A DNA stretch of 64,000 nt from Labrys sp. WJW (GCF_001676615.1 NZ_LYXZ01000043.1:1-64000), one strand, 5' to 3'. Counted from the first letter of the stretch, positions 27,280 through 38,909 are shown. The notes: generated by a model not told the origin, from the sequence alone. Program-made: numbers and translations.

Positions 27280-28002
27280 TCATGCTCCATGCAACCCGCC
27301 GACCCCGAGCAGCCGCTCGATCACCTCCGGCTGCTCGGAGAGCATGGCCGAGGCGCCGGACCAGGCGATGCGGCCCCGCTCCAGAATGACGACATGATCG
27401 GCAAAGTCGATCGCGGTCTGGATGCGCTGCTCGACCAGTAGGATAGTCATCTCGCCCCCGGCGGCGAGGCGCGAGAATACGGCCATCAACTCCTCGCAAA
27501 TGACGGGGGCCAGGCCTTCCAGCGGCTCGTCGAGCAGCAGCAGCGTAGGCTTGCCCAGGATGGTGCGGGCCGTGGTGAGCATCTGCTGCTCGCCTCCCGA
27601 GAGCTGCGAGCCGAGATTCCTGCGGCGCTCCTCGAGGCGCGGAAACATCGCATAGGCTTCCTCGATCGCCTGTCGCCCCCGGTTCTTGAGCCCGACGAAG
27701 AGGTTCTCCTCCACCGTCAGCGAGGCGAAGATGCAGCGGGCCTGCGGGACATAGCCGAGGCCCTGGCGGGCACGCGCGGCGCTGTCGAGCGGGCCGATAT
27801 CCTTGCCTCCGAGCTGCAGCGTGCCGCCATAGCGCCGCGTCTGGCCGGCGATGGTCGCGAGCAGCGTCGTCTTGCCCATGCCGTTGCGACCGAGCACGGC
27901 CAGGCGCCCAGCGGCGGGAACGGAGAAGGAAATGTTCTCCAGCACGCGGGTCGGGCCATAACCGGCGCTGAGGTCGCTGATTTCAAGCGGCGTCGCGGTC
28001 AT
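27280..28002 (-). CDS. branched-chain-type ABC transporter ATP-binding protein (LivF family)
   Basis: ATPase of 240 residues: Walker A GRNGMGKTT, signature LSGGEQQMLTTARTI, Walker B LLLLDEPLEGLAP. It is the last gene of a five-gene minus-strand operon (binding protein, two permeases, two ATPases) of the hydrophobic amino acid family. It overlaps the LivG-type gene by four bases. Substrate is not shown by sequence; the upstream pobA/pca genes make an aromatic acid possible. Confidence 0.88.
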   Translation of the reverse strand: MTATPLEISDLSAGYGPTRVLENISFSVPAAGRLAVLGRNGMGKTTLLATIAGQTRRYGGTLQLGGKDIGPLDSAARARQGLGYVPQARCIFASLTVEENLFVGLKNRGRQAIEEAYAMFPRLEERRRNLGSQLSGGEQQMLTTARTILGKPTLLLLDEPLEGLAPVICEELMAVFSRLAAGGEMTILLVEQRIQTAIDFADHVVILERGRIAWSGASAMLSEQPEVIERLLGVGGLHGA

Positions 28003-28763
28003 GCTGACTGCTTCTCCTGGGCATAGTTTCCAAGATAGGCCTGGCGGACCCGGGCATCCTTCGTCACGTTCTCGGGAGAACCATCGAAGATGATGGCACC
28101 GGCGGCGAGCACGATGACGCGCTTGGCGAAGCGGAAGACCAGGTCCATGTCGTGCTCGATCATCAGCACGGCGAGATCGGGCGGCAGGCCGGCGAGCGCC
28201 GCCTCGATGCGGGGGGTGTCGCTTTGCGGCACGCCGGCGGCCGGCTCGTCGAGCAGGAGAACCTTGGGTTTGAGCGCCAGAGCCAGCGCAATCTCGAGCA
28301 GGCGTTGCTGGCCATAGGCGATCTCGGCCACCGGGCGGCTGGCAATAGCTGTGAGGCCGAGCGTGGCGAGCAATTCCTCAACCTCGGCCATGATGTCCGG
28401 CTTCGCGCGGTAATGGCCGAAGAAGCGGCCGGCGCGGCCCGTTCTTTGCAGCACGGCGAGCGCCAGATGCTCCTGCGGCGTCATGTCGGGAAAGAGCCGG
28501 GTGACCTGGAAGGAGCGCACGAGGCCCCGGCGGACCCGCGCCGTCGGCCCAAGCCCGGTGACGTCCCTGCCGGCGAGCATCACCGTGCCGGAATTGGGCA
28601 CGAGGTGGCCGGTGACCAGATTGACGAAGGTTGTCTTGCCGGCACCGTTCGGGCCGATCAGGGCGACACGGTCGCCGGTATTCAAGGTGATCGACAGGCC
28701 CTGCGTCACCGCAAGGCCGCCGAAGGATTTCTTCAGATCGAGGGTCTGGAAGACCGCGCTCAT
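27999..28763 (-). CDS. branched-chain-type ABC transporter ATP-binding protein (LivG family)
   Basis: ATPase of 254 residues with Walker A GPNGAGKTT, a Q-loop region around RSFQVTRLF, and Walker B VLLLDEPAAGV. The signature segment is degenerate: instead of LSGGQQ it reads IAYGQQRLLEIALAL, a variation common in LivG-type subunits. The ATG at 28763 overlaps the preceding permease stop as ATGA; the longer frame to 29252 is out of frame with that gene and rejected. Confidence 0.87.
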   Translation of the reverse strand: MSAVFQTLDLKKSFGGLAVTQGLSITLNTGDRVALIGPNGAGKTTFVNLVTGHLVPNSGTVMLAGRDVTGLGPTARVRRGLVRSFQVTRLFPDMTPQEHLALAVLQRTGRAGRFFGHYRAKPDIMAEVEELLATLGLTAIASRPVAEIAYGQQRLLEIALALALKPKVLLLDEPAAGVPQSDTPRIEAALAGLPPDLAVLMIEHDMDLVFRFAKRVIVLAAGAIIFDGSPENVTKDARVRQAYLGNYAQEKQSA

Positions 28764-29770
28764 CCGTGCCTCCCCTTGAAACGGGCAAGCAGCATGGCCG
28801 CCGAGCCGTAGAGGCCACGCGGCGCGAACAGCACGACTGCGATCAGCAAGGCGCCGACAATGGTGAGCCAATGGAACGGATTGGCTGCCGAAACGAAATC
28901 CTCGAAGCCCATGAAGGCAATGGTGCCGACGAGCGCCCCATAGAGCGAACCGGTGCCGCCGAGCACGAGCATGACCAGGGCCTCGGCCGAGAGGGTGAAG
29001 CTCAGGCTGTCGAGGCCGACGACCTGGGTGGAAAGGGCGTTGAGCCCGCCGCCCAGGCCGGCCACGGCGCCGGAGATCACATACATCTTCAAAAGCGTGC
29101 CCTGCACCGAGGCGCCCATGGCGCGGACGCGGACAGGGTCCTGCCGGATACCGCGGCAGAGCATGCCGAAGGGCGAGCGCACCACGAGCCTGAGCAGGAC
29201 AAAGACGATGACGAGAAGGGCGACGCCCAGGCCATAGGCGGTACGCCCCCACAGATCGAACTCGAACAGGCCAAAGACGGGATCGGGGGCGATGCCCGAC
29301 AACCCGTCGCTGCCGCCCGTATAGGCCGAGGCCTTGTTTGCAACCTCATGGAAGAGATGGACGACCGCAATCGACAGCACCAATTGTGCGAGCCCGTGCC
29401 CGCGCAGGATTACCGCCCCCGAGACCAGGCCGGCAAGCGCGCCGCCCGCGGCCGAGATGGCGAGCATCGCCAAGGGATCGGTGACGTTCCACTGCACGGC
29501 AGCCATGCCCGCGGCATAGGCGCCGGCACCATACAAGGCTGCATGCCCCAGTGTGGCGATACCACAAAAGCCGGTGACGAGATCGAGCGAAAGCACGAGC
29601 AGCGCCACCGCCAGGATGCGGGTCAGCAGGGCCAGGTTGTCCGGAAAGAGGGCATAGCCGATGGCGGCGAAGGCCAGGATGGCCGCAAGGCCGGCCAGGT
29701 CGCGCCTCAGCCAGCTGGTTTGCGGCATCTCTCCCCGGCCGGCCATAGGTTTGTTCTCCGTCATCTCCAT
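28760..29770 (-). CDS. branched-chain-type ABC transporter permease (LivM family)
   Basis: Inner-membrane permease of 336 residues with about ten hydrophobic segments and the LivM landmarks TGFCGIATLGHAALYGAGAY and SPFGMLCRGIRQDPVRVRAMG. It starts directly after the LivH-type stop codon with no gap. It forms the pore together with the LivH-type subunit. Confidence 0.88.
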   Translation of the reverse strand: MEMTENKPMAGRGEMPQTSWLRRDLAGLAAILAFAAIGYALFPDNLALLTRILAVALLVLSLDLVTGFCGIATLGHAALYGAGAYAAGMAAVQWNVTDPLAMLAISAAGGALAGLVSGAVILRGHGLAQLVLSIAVVHLFHEVANKASAYTGGSDGLSGIAPDPVFGLFEFDLWGRTAYGLGVALLVIVFVLLRLVVRSPFGMLCRGIRQDPVRVRAMGASVQGTLLKMYVISGAVAGLGGGLNALSTQVVGLDSLSFTLSAEALVMLVLGGTGSLYGALVGTIAFMGFEDFVSAANPFHWLTIVGALLIAVVLFAPRGLYGSAAMLLARFKGRHG

Positions 29771-30649
29771 CTAGGCGCTCCTGCCCATCAGGCCGCGCGG
29801 GAAGACGCAGACGATGGCGATCACGGCAAGATAGAAGAAGAATTCGCCATATTCAGGCAGGAGATAGCGGCCGGCGGTGTCCACCAGGCCCAGTACCAGG
29901 CAGGCCAGCAAGGCGCCGGGGATCGAGCCCGCCCCGCCGACGCAGACCACGACCAGGAAGGTCACCATGTAGCGCAGGGCATAGTAGGGCTCGATCGGCA
30001 GGAGTTCGGCCCCGACAATGCCCCCAAAAGCTGCAAGGCCGACGGCGATCGCGAAACTGACGGCGTAGACGGTCCCGGTGCGCACGCCCAGCGAAGCAGC
30101 CATGGCGGCATTGTCCACCGCGGCGCGCAGTTTGATGCCGAAACCGGTTTTCTCGATGAGATACCAAAGGGCCAGGGCGACACCCAGGCCGCAGGCGATG
30201 GCGAACAATTTATGCGCGGCGATGGAGCGAAAGCCGAGATCCGCCGGCCCCCTCAGCATCTCCGGCAAGGGGATGGTCTTGAGTGTGGGGCCGAAGACGT
30301 AATTGGCTATACCGATGACGCAGAAGGTGATGCCGATGGTCATCAGCACCTGGGTAAGTTCGGGTGCACCATAGAGACGGCGGTAGAGCAGGCGCTCCAG
30401 GGGAAGGGCGATCACCACCGTGCCGGCAATGGCCAGCATGATGGCCAGGGCATATCCCAGGCCAAGCGATTGGGCGGCGTAGGAAGCGATATAGCCGCCG
30501 ATCATGGCGAAGGCCCCGTGGGCAAGGTTGATCACCCGCATCAGCCCCATGGTCACGGACAGTCCGATGGAAATGACGAACAGCACCATGCCATAGGCAA
30601 GGGCATCGATACCCACGCTGAGAACGGTTTGCATGGCCTGATCCAACAT
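29771..30649 (-). CDS. branched-chain-type ABC transporter permease (LivH family)
   Basis: Inner-membrane permease of 292 residues. The N-terminus holds the family pattern GLMRVINLAHGAFAMIGGYI, followed by several hydrophobic segments. It follows the binding-protein gene by about 145 bases that contain two inverted repeats, and precedes the LivM-type gene without a gap. Confidence 0.88.
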   Translation of the reverse strand: MLDQAMQTVLSVGIDALAYGMVLFVISIGLSVTMGLMRVINLAHGAFAMIGGYIASYAAQSLGLGYALAIMLAIAGTVVIALPLERLLYRRLYGAPELTQVLMTIGITFCVIGIANYVFGPTLKTIPLPEMLRGPADLGFRSIAAHKLFAIACGLGVALALWYLIEKTGFGIKLRAAVDNAAMAASLGVRTGTVYAVSFAIAVGLAAFGGIVGAELLPIEPYYALRYMVTFLVVVCVGGAGSIPGALLACLVLGLVDTAGRYLLPEYGEFFFYLAVIAIVCVFPRGLMGRSA

Positions 30650-30705
30650 CAGAGGAAGGATGATTTTTTCAAATCTTCATTCACTCTATCTTCTTTTCCT
30701 AATGT

Positions 30706-30779
30706 ATTTTCTGAATTGAACCCAGGCTCTTTCCAGAAAATGCCCTCGCCCAAACGCCTCCGGGCACCTCATCGAGGGC
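30706..30779 (-). promoter_or_regulatory. two hairpins between binding-protein and permease genes
   Basis: Inverted repeats ATTTTCTG/CAGAAAAT (30706-30713, 30734-30741) and GCCCTCG/CGAGGGC (30742-30748, 30773-30779) lie just after the binding-protein stop. Such structures often stabilise the abundant binding-protein message or attenuate the distal genes. Confidence 0.5.
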
Positions 30780-30795
30780 GCGCGGTGCGCGGCTG

Positions 30796-31983
30796 CTATT
30801 TCGAAGCAGCAAGGCCGGGATCGCCCTGCTTCTCGAAGGTGGCGATTTCCTTGTTGTAGTAGCTGCCATCCTCGGCCTTCGCGACCTCGCGCAGATAGAT
30901 GTTCTGCGTGATGTGGCGGCTTTCAGGGTCAATCGAGACAGGTCCGCGCGGGCTCTCCCAGGCCAGGCCCTTGACGGCATCCACGGCCTTCTGGGCGTCC
31001 TGCTTGCCACCCGTCGCCTCGATCATCTTGTAGATGACATGCATGCCGTCATAGGCCCCGACGGCGGGAAAGGACAATTCGCCCGGGTTGCCGATGGCCT
31101 TTCGCGCAGCCTCGACGAATTTCTTGTTCTCGGCCGAGTCATGCGAGACGGCATAGTGGAAGGTGGTCAGCAGGCCCTCCGCCGCCTGGCCAAGCGCCGG
31201 CAGGTCCGACTCCTGGGTGAGGTCTCCGGGCGCGAGCAGCTTCACGCCCGCCTTGGCCAGGCCATTCTCGTTATAAGCCTTGACGAAGCCGAGCGTGGTC
31301 GGCCCTGACGGCAGGAAGGCGAACAGGGTATCGGCACCGGAATCCTTCACCCTCTGCATGATCGGACTGAAATCGTTGGTCGACAGGGGCATGCGGATCG
31401 TGCCGACGACTTCGCCGCCCACACCGGCGAAGCTGGTCTTGAAAGCGTTCTCGGCATCAACGCCGGGACCGTAGTCGCTCACCACCGTGATCGCCTTCCT
31501 GGCGCCGCGCTCCTTGGCGACCTTGGCCATCGGCGCTGAGGTCTGCCAGGTGGTGAAGGAGGTGCGCACCACGAGCGGGCTCTTGGTCACGATGGCTGAT
31601 GTCGCCGCATTCATCACCACGAGCGGCACATTGGCCTGCTTCAGCAGCGGCGTCACAGCCATGGCATCCGGCGTGAAATAGAAGCCGGCGAGATACTGGA
31701 CGCGTTCTTTCACAACGAGTTCCTGGGCCAGCGCCTTGGACTGCGCAGGATCGGCCTGGGGCACGTCGCGATAGATGATCTGGATGTCGTCGCTGCCGGC
31801 CTTGCTGCCATGCAGGGCCTGGTAGGCGTCGATGCCGGCCTTGAAATTCTTGCCCTGGATGGCGAAGGGCCCCGAGAACGGACCGATGACGCCGATCTTG
31901 ATGGTCTCAGCCAGGGCGCTGCCGGACAGCATGACGATCGCCAGGGTAGCGAGAACGGATTTGGCGAGAACGGGTTTTTTCAT
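30796..31983 (-). CDS. branched-chain-type ABC transporter substrate-binding protein
   Basis: Periplasmic binding protein (LivJ/LivK family, Peripla_BP_6), 395 residues. The signal peptide MKKPVLAKSVLATLAIVMLS ends near ALA, and the mature chain begins ETIKIGVIGPFSGPFAIQGK. The ATG at 31983 is preceded by GGAGG; an in-frame TTG at 31995 overlaps that site and is rejected. Relatives bind amino acids, amides, urea or aromatic acids. Being encoded directly after pobA on the same strand hints at an aromatic ligand but does not show it. Confidence 0.87.
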   Translation of the reverse strand: MKKPVLAKSVLATLAIVMLSGSALAETIKIGVIGPFSGPFAIQGKNFKAGIDAYQALHGSKAGSDDIQIIYRDVPQADPAQSKALAQELVVKERVQYLAGFYFTPDAMAVTPLLKQANVPLVVMNAATSAIVTKSPLVVRTSFTTWQTSAPMAKVAKERGARKAITVVSDYGPGVDAENAFKTSFAGVGGEVVGTIRMPLSTNDFSPIMQRVKDSGADTLFAFLPSGPTTLGFVKAYNENGLAKAGVKLLAPGDLTQESDLPALGQAAEGLLTTFHYAVSHDSAENKKFVEAARKAIGNPGELSFPAVGAYDGMHVIYKMIEATGGKQDAQKAVDAVKGLAWESPRGPVSIDPESRHITQNIYLREVAKAEDGSYYNKEIATFEKQGDPGLAASK

Positions 31984-32285
31984 CGTTTCCTCCAAAGGCC
32001 GGAACCGGCACCTCTCAGGCGCGCCGATCGCAGGCTTTGCTTATTGATCAAATGTGCCGTGATAATTGGTAATGTAAAATGAAAACAAATGCTCGAAACA
32101 TAACCTACAGGATATGTGACGAGCCTGAGGCTAGGGATTCGCCCGTGAGCAATCGGATCGAGTTAGCCAGACCGTTGTCATTGCCGTGCTTGTCCCGGCA
32201 ATCCAATCCGTTCCCGACAACGAACACATGACCGCTGGATGCCCGGGTCAAGCTCGGGCATGACAAAGGCGGCGCTGCCGTGATT
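31984..32285. other. spacer upstream of the Liv-type operon, with a degenerate repeat
   Basis: No gene is supported. The left part (about 32040-32110) is A+T-rich and likely holds the promoter of the minus-strand transporter operon. The right part is an interspersed repeat listed at 32176-32265, lying just after the pobA stop codon. Confidence 0.5.
32176..32265. repeat. degenerate interspersed inverted repeat downstream of pobA
   Basis: Arms at 32176-32205 (TGTCATTGCCGTGCTTGTCC..) and 32236-32265 (..CAAGCTCGGGCATGACA) are imperfect reverse complements, roughly four in five positions pairing. Similar elements ending in GGTCAAGCCCGGGCATGACA are common between genes in Rhizobiales. It could also serve as a pobA terminator. 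Confidence 0.6.
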
Positions 32286-33467
<1,182 letters not shown>

Positions 33468-33539
33468 TCATCGCCGCGAGTTCCATGCCATCGGCAGGCC
33501 CGGGTCGGTTTTCGTTCCATTCCTGCTTCGGGATCGCGA

Positions 33540-34604
33540 CTATCCGTCGGCGAGCACACCGATACTGTCGATCTGGGTGGCGAGTTCACCCGCCAGCCGC
33601 AGCGACGCCGCGGCCGCCACAGCCATCTGCGGCAAAAGCAGCCATTCCAATGTCCACGCCGCGCCTGAGCGTTCCTGTTCGTGCAGCAAAGCCTGATGCA
33701 TGCCGGCAAGCTGCGTGGCGTTGAAGCGTGCGAGCGTGACCAGCACCTCCGCCGCCACTGGATTTTGCTTGTGCGGCATGGCAGAGGATCCCCCGCCTGC
33801 GGACAAGCCAATCTCGCCGCCGTCCTGGGCCATCAGGGCGACATCCTGGCCGAACTTGCCGAGGCTTCCCGTGATCAGCGACAGCAGATTGGCGAAATCG
33901 GCGAGTCGGTCGCGCTGGCTGTGCCATTGCGGGGCGTCCCCGAGGCCGAGGCGAGCCGCGAGCCCAGCCCGGACGGCAGCAGCCTTGGCCCCGAGCTTGT
34001 CCAGCGTGCCGGCAGCCCCGCCAAATTGCACCACGAGAAGGCCCGGCCGCATGGCTTCGAGCCGCTTCCTATGCCGTTCCAGCGGCTCGTGCCAGCTGCG
34101 GACCCTGTCGGCGACCGTGATGGCAATCGCCGCCTGCATGCGCGTTCGGCCCATCAGTCGGCGGCTTCCGAACCGATGCTCCAGTCCCGCCAGTGCCGTG
34201 ATCACCTCTTCCAGCAGGTCATCCAAGCGCTTCGCCGCCACAGCCAACCTCAGCACCAGCGCCGTATCGATGACGTCCTGGCTGGTCGCACCGAAATGCA
34301 CCCTAGCGTCATGGGGAGCGCCGACGGCAACCCGCAATTGGCGCACGAGTTCGGGCACGACAACACCGTCGCGTGCGACGCCGACCCTAAGCGCGGCGAT
34401 GTCCGGCGTGAAAGACGCCAGCGATGCCGTTATCGCTCTGGCCGCGTCGGCCTCGATCACGCCCTCCTCCGCCTCGGCCTCGGCAAGCGCACGCTCGAAA
34501 GCGAGCATCGCCGCCATCTCCGCTTCAAGCGAGAAAAGACCCGCGGTTTCCTCGTCGCCCAGCAGGGCGGACAGATAGGGATGGTCGAAGGGTGAGACTG
34601 TCAT
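33540..34604 (-). CDS. pcaB: 3-carboxy-cis,cis-muconate cycloisomerase
   Basis: Enzyme of the fumarase/aspartase superfamily, 354 residues, with the signature GGGSSAMPHKQNPV. It lactonises 3-carboxy-cis,cis-muconate to 4-carboxymuconolactone. It starts three bases after the pcaG stop in the operon pcaDCHGB. It is at the short end of the family (many members are about 350-450 residues). Confidence 0.92.
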   Translation of the reverse strand: MTVSPFDHPYLSALLGDEETAGLFSLEAEMAAMLAFERALAEAEAEEGVIEADAARAITASLASFTPDIAALRVGVARDGVVVPELVRQLRVAVGAPHDARVHFGATSQDVIDTALVLRLAVAAKRLDDLLEEVITALAGLEHRFGSRRLMGRTRMQAAIAITVADRVRSWHEPLERHRKRLEAMRPGLLVVQFGGAAGTLDKLGAKAAAVRAGLAARLGLGDAPQWHSQRDRLADFANLLSLITGSLGKFGQDVALMAQDGGEIGLSAGGGSSAMPHKQNPVAAEVLVTLARFNATQLAGMHQALLHEQERSGAAWTLEWLLLPQMAVAAAASLRLAGELATQIDSIGVLADG

Positions 34605-34607
34605 GGT

Positions 34608-35221
34608 TCAGATATCGAAGAATACCGTTTCCCGCTCACCCTGCAGATTGATGTCGAAGACATAGGCATCCCCTTTCCGGGCGGCGACGAGCGTGGCGAC
34701 ACGCTGGCGATGCTCGATCCGCGCAAGCACCGGGTCCTCCCCGTTCGCCGCTTCCTCGTCGGCGAAATACATGCGCGTGTGCAGGCCGAGATTGATGCCG
34801 CGGGCGACGATCCAGAAGGTGATGTGCGGGGCCATCAGCCGGCCGTCCTTGAACGGCACCCGGCCGGGCTTGACCGTCTCGAACAGGCATTCGCCCGTTT
34901 CCATATCGGTCGCCTTGCGGCCCCAGCCGGTAAAATTGGGATCGGCGGTGCCGCGCCGTTCCGACGGCGAATTGTAGAGACCCGCATGGTCGGCCTGCCA
35001 GATCTCGACCAGCGCATCCCTGAGCGGCGTCCCGGTGCCGTCGAGGACGCGCACGCGCACGCCGATGCGCTCACCCTTGGTGCCGGCATTGACCATGGCG
35101 TCGCCGAGGTCACGGTCGTAAACGCCCGTTATCTCCGCAAAATTCGGCGTCAGCCCGATATGGACATAGGGACCGGCGGTCTGCGAGGGACTTTCCTTGA
35201 GGCGGTTGAGAGCCTGAACCA

Positions 35222-35222
<1 letters not shown>
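34608..35222 (-). CDS. pcaG: protocatechuate 3,4-dioxygenase alpha subunit
   Basis: Alpha subunit of 204 residues, starting MVQALNRLKESPSQTAGPYVHIG. It has the dioxygenase beta-sandwich segments EIWQADHAGLYNSP and PHITFWIVARGINLGLHTRMYF but lacks the iron ligand set of the beta subunit, as expected. Start and pcaH stop overlap as TGATG, so translation is coupled. With PcaH it cleaves protocatechuate to 3-carboxy-cis,cis-muconate. Confidence 0.92.
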
Positions 35223-36380
<1,158 letters not shown>

Positions 36381-36387
36381 GGCAGGC

Positions 36388-37185
36388 TCACTCCGATGGC
36401 AGGCGTGCGAGAAACTGGGTGATGAGGGCAACGAGCATGGCGGGCTGCTCGATGCAGGGAATATGGCCGGCGCCGGCGATGACCTCGAATTGAGAGCCGG
36501 GAATGATCCTGGCCATCGAGCGCACCAGCGCCGGTGGCGTCGAACCGTCCTGATCGCCGACAATGCAAAGTGTGGGAACGGCGATCGCCTCGGCGGCCCT
36601 GGTATAGTCGGCATCGCGTATCGCCGCGCAGGTCGCGGCATAACCCGCCACGGACTGACGGGCGAGCATGGTACGGCAACCGTCCAGCTCCGGCTTGCGC
36701 TCGGCATGGAAATGCGGCGTGAACCACAATTTCATTACTGCATCGGCAATCGCGGCGATCCCGTCCTTCTGAACGGTGGCAATCCGGCTGTTCCAACCAT
36801 CGGCGGTACCGATCTTGTGCGCCGTATCGCACAGTATCAGCCCCCTGACGATCTCCGGCCGCTGGCTGGCGAGGCCGAGCGCGATCAGGCCACCGACCGA
36901 AAGGCCGCACAGTACCACGTCCTCGATGCCGAGATGGTCGATGAGGCCGAGGAGATCGTCGACATGATCCTCGATCGCATAGGGGGTTGGGCCGAGATCG
37001 GACAACCCATGGCCGCGCTTGTCGTAGGCGAGCGTGGCGACCGAGCCACCGAGCGCGCCGATCACCTCGTTCCAGATGCGCAGATCCGTGCCGAGCGAAT
37101 TGATGAAGACGAGGTGGCTCCTGTCCCGCCCAGCTGGTCTGTGGTCGAAATGCAGCGTGATGCCGCCGATGGAAATGAACTTCAC
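36388..37185 (-). CDS. pcaD: 3-oxoadipate enol-lactonase
   Basis: Alpha/beta hydrolase of 265 residues with nucleophile Ser96 in CGLSVGG, acid region GDQDGSTPP and a C-terminal histidine in GAGHIPCIEQP. It hydrolyses the enol-lactone to 3-oxoadipate. First gene of pcaDCHGB and divergent from pcaQ; the PcaQ box at 37254-37269 lies about 70 bases upstream. A second pcaD-like gene is at 53186-54034. Confidence 0.93.
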   Translation of the reverse strand: MKFISIGGITLHFDHRPAGRDRSHLVFINSLGTDLRIWNEVIGALGGSVATLAYDKRGHGLSDLGPTPYAIEDHVDDLLGLIDHLGIEDVVLCGLSVGGLIALGLASQRPEIVRGLILCDTAHKIGTADGWNSRIATVQKDGIAAIADAVMKLWFTPHFHAERKPELDGCRTMLARQSVAGYAATCAAIRDADYTRAAEAIAVPTLCIVGDQDGSTPPALVRSMARIIPGSQFEVIAGAGHIPCIEQPAMLVALITQFLARLPSE

Positions 37186-37253
37186 GGCCGTCTCCTCTCC
37201 ACGAAGATGGATGACACTATTGGTTTGGTAAAATCATATTTTCTAGCGTTCTC

Positions 37254-37269
37254 TTAACTGCTGGGTTAT
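37254..37269 (-). promoter_or_regulatory. PcaQ-binding site
   Basis: On the minus strand the sequence reads ATAACC-CAGC-AGTTAA, differing at one base from the consensus ATAACC-N4-GGTTAA that I recall for PcaQ of Sinorhizobium and Agrobacterium. It sits in the 92-base spacer between pcaD and pcaQ, just before the pcaQ start codon, as expected for an activator of pcaDCHGB that also controls itself. Confidence 0.75.
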
Positions 37270-37277
37270 GGATCGCC

Positions 37278-38195
37278 ATGATCGACAGCCGTGTCAAGTT
37301 TCGCCATCTCCAGACGTTCCTGGAGGTCGCCCGCCAGAAAAGCGTGGTGAAGGCAGCCGGCGTGCTGCATGTCAGCCAGCCAGCGGTGACCAAGACGATC
37401 CGCGAACTCGAGGAGGCGTTGGGCGTCAGCGTGTTCGAGCGGGACGGCCGCGGCATCAGGATGACCCGGACCGGCGAAGTGTTCATGCAGCATGCCGGCC
37501 TCGCCGTCAGCGCCCTCAGGCAAGGGATCGACTCCGTCGCGCTCGCCGGCGCCAAGGTCGGGCCGCCCCTTCGCATCGGCGCATTGCCGACGGTCTCGGC
37601 CCATATCATGCCGCTCGCCATGCAGTTCTTCCTCAAGGAGGATACCGGCGTCACCGTCAAGATCGTGACCGGGGAAAACAGTGTTCTCCTGGAGCAGTTG
37701 CGTATCGGTGAACTCGACCTCGTGGTCGGGCGCCTGGCGGCGCCGGACAAGATGACCGGCTTTTTCTTCGAGCACCTTTATTCGGAACAGGTCGTGTTCG
37801 TGGTACGCCCCGGACATCCGCTCCTCGACAGCGGCGGCAACCTGTTTGAGCAGATGAGCGCCTATCCCGTGCTGATGCCGACGCGCGGCTCCGTCATCCG
37901 CCCCTTCGTGGAGCGCATCTTCATCGCCAACGGCATCGCGTCCGTTCCCACGGAAATCGAAACGGTGTCAGACTCCTTCGGCCGAGCCTTCGTGCGCCAG
38001 AGCGATGCGATCTGGGTCATCTCGCACGGTGTGGTCAGCAACGACATCGAGGAGGCCACCCTCAGAACCCTGCCTATCGAGACCAGCGATACGAAGGGAC
38101 CCGTCGGCCTGACCATGCGCACCGACATGGTCGCCCAGCCTGCCTTTGCCATTCTGCTCAGGACCATCCGCGAGGCGGCCGGGAAGCTCGGCTGA
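37278..38195 (+). CDS. pcaQ: LysR family activator of the protocatechuate operon
   Basis: Regulator of 305 residues with an N-terminal winged helix (KFRHLQTFLEVARQKSVVKA, then SQPAVTKTIRELEEALG) and a LysR effector domain. Position, divergence from pcaDCHGB and the adjacent PcaQ box identify it. The known PcaQ co-inducer is the 3-carboxy-muconate or 4-carboxymuconolactone level compounds of the pathway; that is family knowledge. Confidence 0.9.
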   Translation: MIDSRVKFRHLQTFLEVARQKSVVKAAGVLHVSQPAVTKTIRELEEALGVSVFERDGRGIRMTRTGEVFMQHAGLAVSALRQGIDSVALAGAKVGPPLRIGALPTVSAHIMPLAMQFFLKEDTGVTVKIVTGENSVLLEQLRIGELDLVVGRLAAPDKMTGFFFEHLYSEQVVFVVRPGHPLLDSGGNLFEQMSAYPVLMPTRGSVIRPFVERIFIANGIASVPTEIETVSDSFGRAFVRQSDAIWVISHGVVSNDIEEATLRTLPIETSDTKGPVGLTMRTDMVAQPAFAILLRTIREAAGKLG

Positions 38196-38215
38196 AGGCC
38201 GTCGTGGCCGGATGA

Positions 38216-38470
38216 CTATTCGTCTTTGTCCTGACCATCCTCATCGGCCTTGCGGCGTTCGATCACCGCCTGCACCTGCGTGAAGTCGGCGGGGGCCATC
38301 GACAGTCCCTCGATCTTATCGCTTCCGAGCTGGTTGACGGTTGCCCTCAGCTCTCTCACCGGCACGACCTGCACATCGCCGCCACGCAGCATGATCGCCA
38401 CTGTTCCCGGCTCGACCAGATCGCTGGCCACAATGCCGAGACCGTCCAACAAGATTACCTCACCGGTCAC
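38216..38470 (-). CDS. hypothetical protein
   Basis: Small acidic protein of 84 residues that I do not recognise. The N-terminal half is hydrophobic and beta-rich (MTGEVILLDGLGIVASDLVE), and the C-terminus is highly charged (ERRKADEDGQDKDE). No signal peptide or membrane segment. The GTG at 38470 has AGGGGAG eight bases upstream; a GTG at 38491 would add seven residues. It is convergent with pcaQ. Coding status is supported by the ribosome-binding site and composition only. Confidence 0.5.
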   Translation of the reverse strand: MTGEVILLDGLGIVASDLVEPGTVAIMLRGGDVQVVPVRELRATVNQLGSDKIEGLSMAPADFTQVQAVIERRKADEDGQDKDE

Positions 38471-38909
38471 GCAGCACTCTCCCCTAAGCACCTTCCCCCG
38501 ACCGAACCACCTGGGCGATCGAGAGGAATCTGCAAGATACCAGACATCTTCAGGATTTCCCGGCGAGGCCCATCCGCGGGATTCGCAGGGAAACCCTACC
38601 TAGTCTCTCCATGCAGGTACCATAGGGGGATCGGGAGAGTGCACCAACCTTTTAAGGCGGTCGTCTCGTGCGAGTTGCCCGAACAAGCAAGATCGTCGCA
38701 GCGACGATGGCCGCAAGATTGGCGCAGGATGGAGGGCCTACCTCACCCAAAAGCGTCTGCGATTCGAAGGGGTCACGGGAATCCGTGAGGGCGCGCCGAA
38801 ACAAAGGGCCGGCGCCAAAGTGCGTTCTTACAAACCACGCCTTGCTCCATCCCCTTGTTTCGACACATTTTCTTGATCGAAAAGCCGGCCGGCTTTTCTG
38901 GAAAACGCC
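38471..38909. other. spacer between a small unknown gene and mucR
   Basis: No gene is convincing. A plus-strand frame of 81 codons from a GTG at 38668 exists but has low-complexity, arginine-rich translation and overlaps the repeat at its end. The stretch 38490-38660 may hold the promoter of the small minus-strand gene. The repeat at 38866-38908 closes the region. Confidence 0.45.
38866..38908 (-). repeat. GCGTTTTC-type repeat and probable mucR terminator
   Basis: A perfect 18-bp palindrome AAAAGCCGGCCGGCTTTT (38880-38897) is flanked by TTTTC and GAAAACGC arms. On the mucR strand the hairpin ends in TTTT and lies about ten bases after the stop codon. The outer frame matches the element at 52108-52151, showing one repeat family. 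Confidence 0.7.

Noticed and set aside
28766-30859. Plus-strand frame of 697 codons over the permease genes
   Set aside because: Gln/Gly/His-rich translation opposite two well-defined permeases; a composition artefact.
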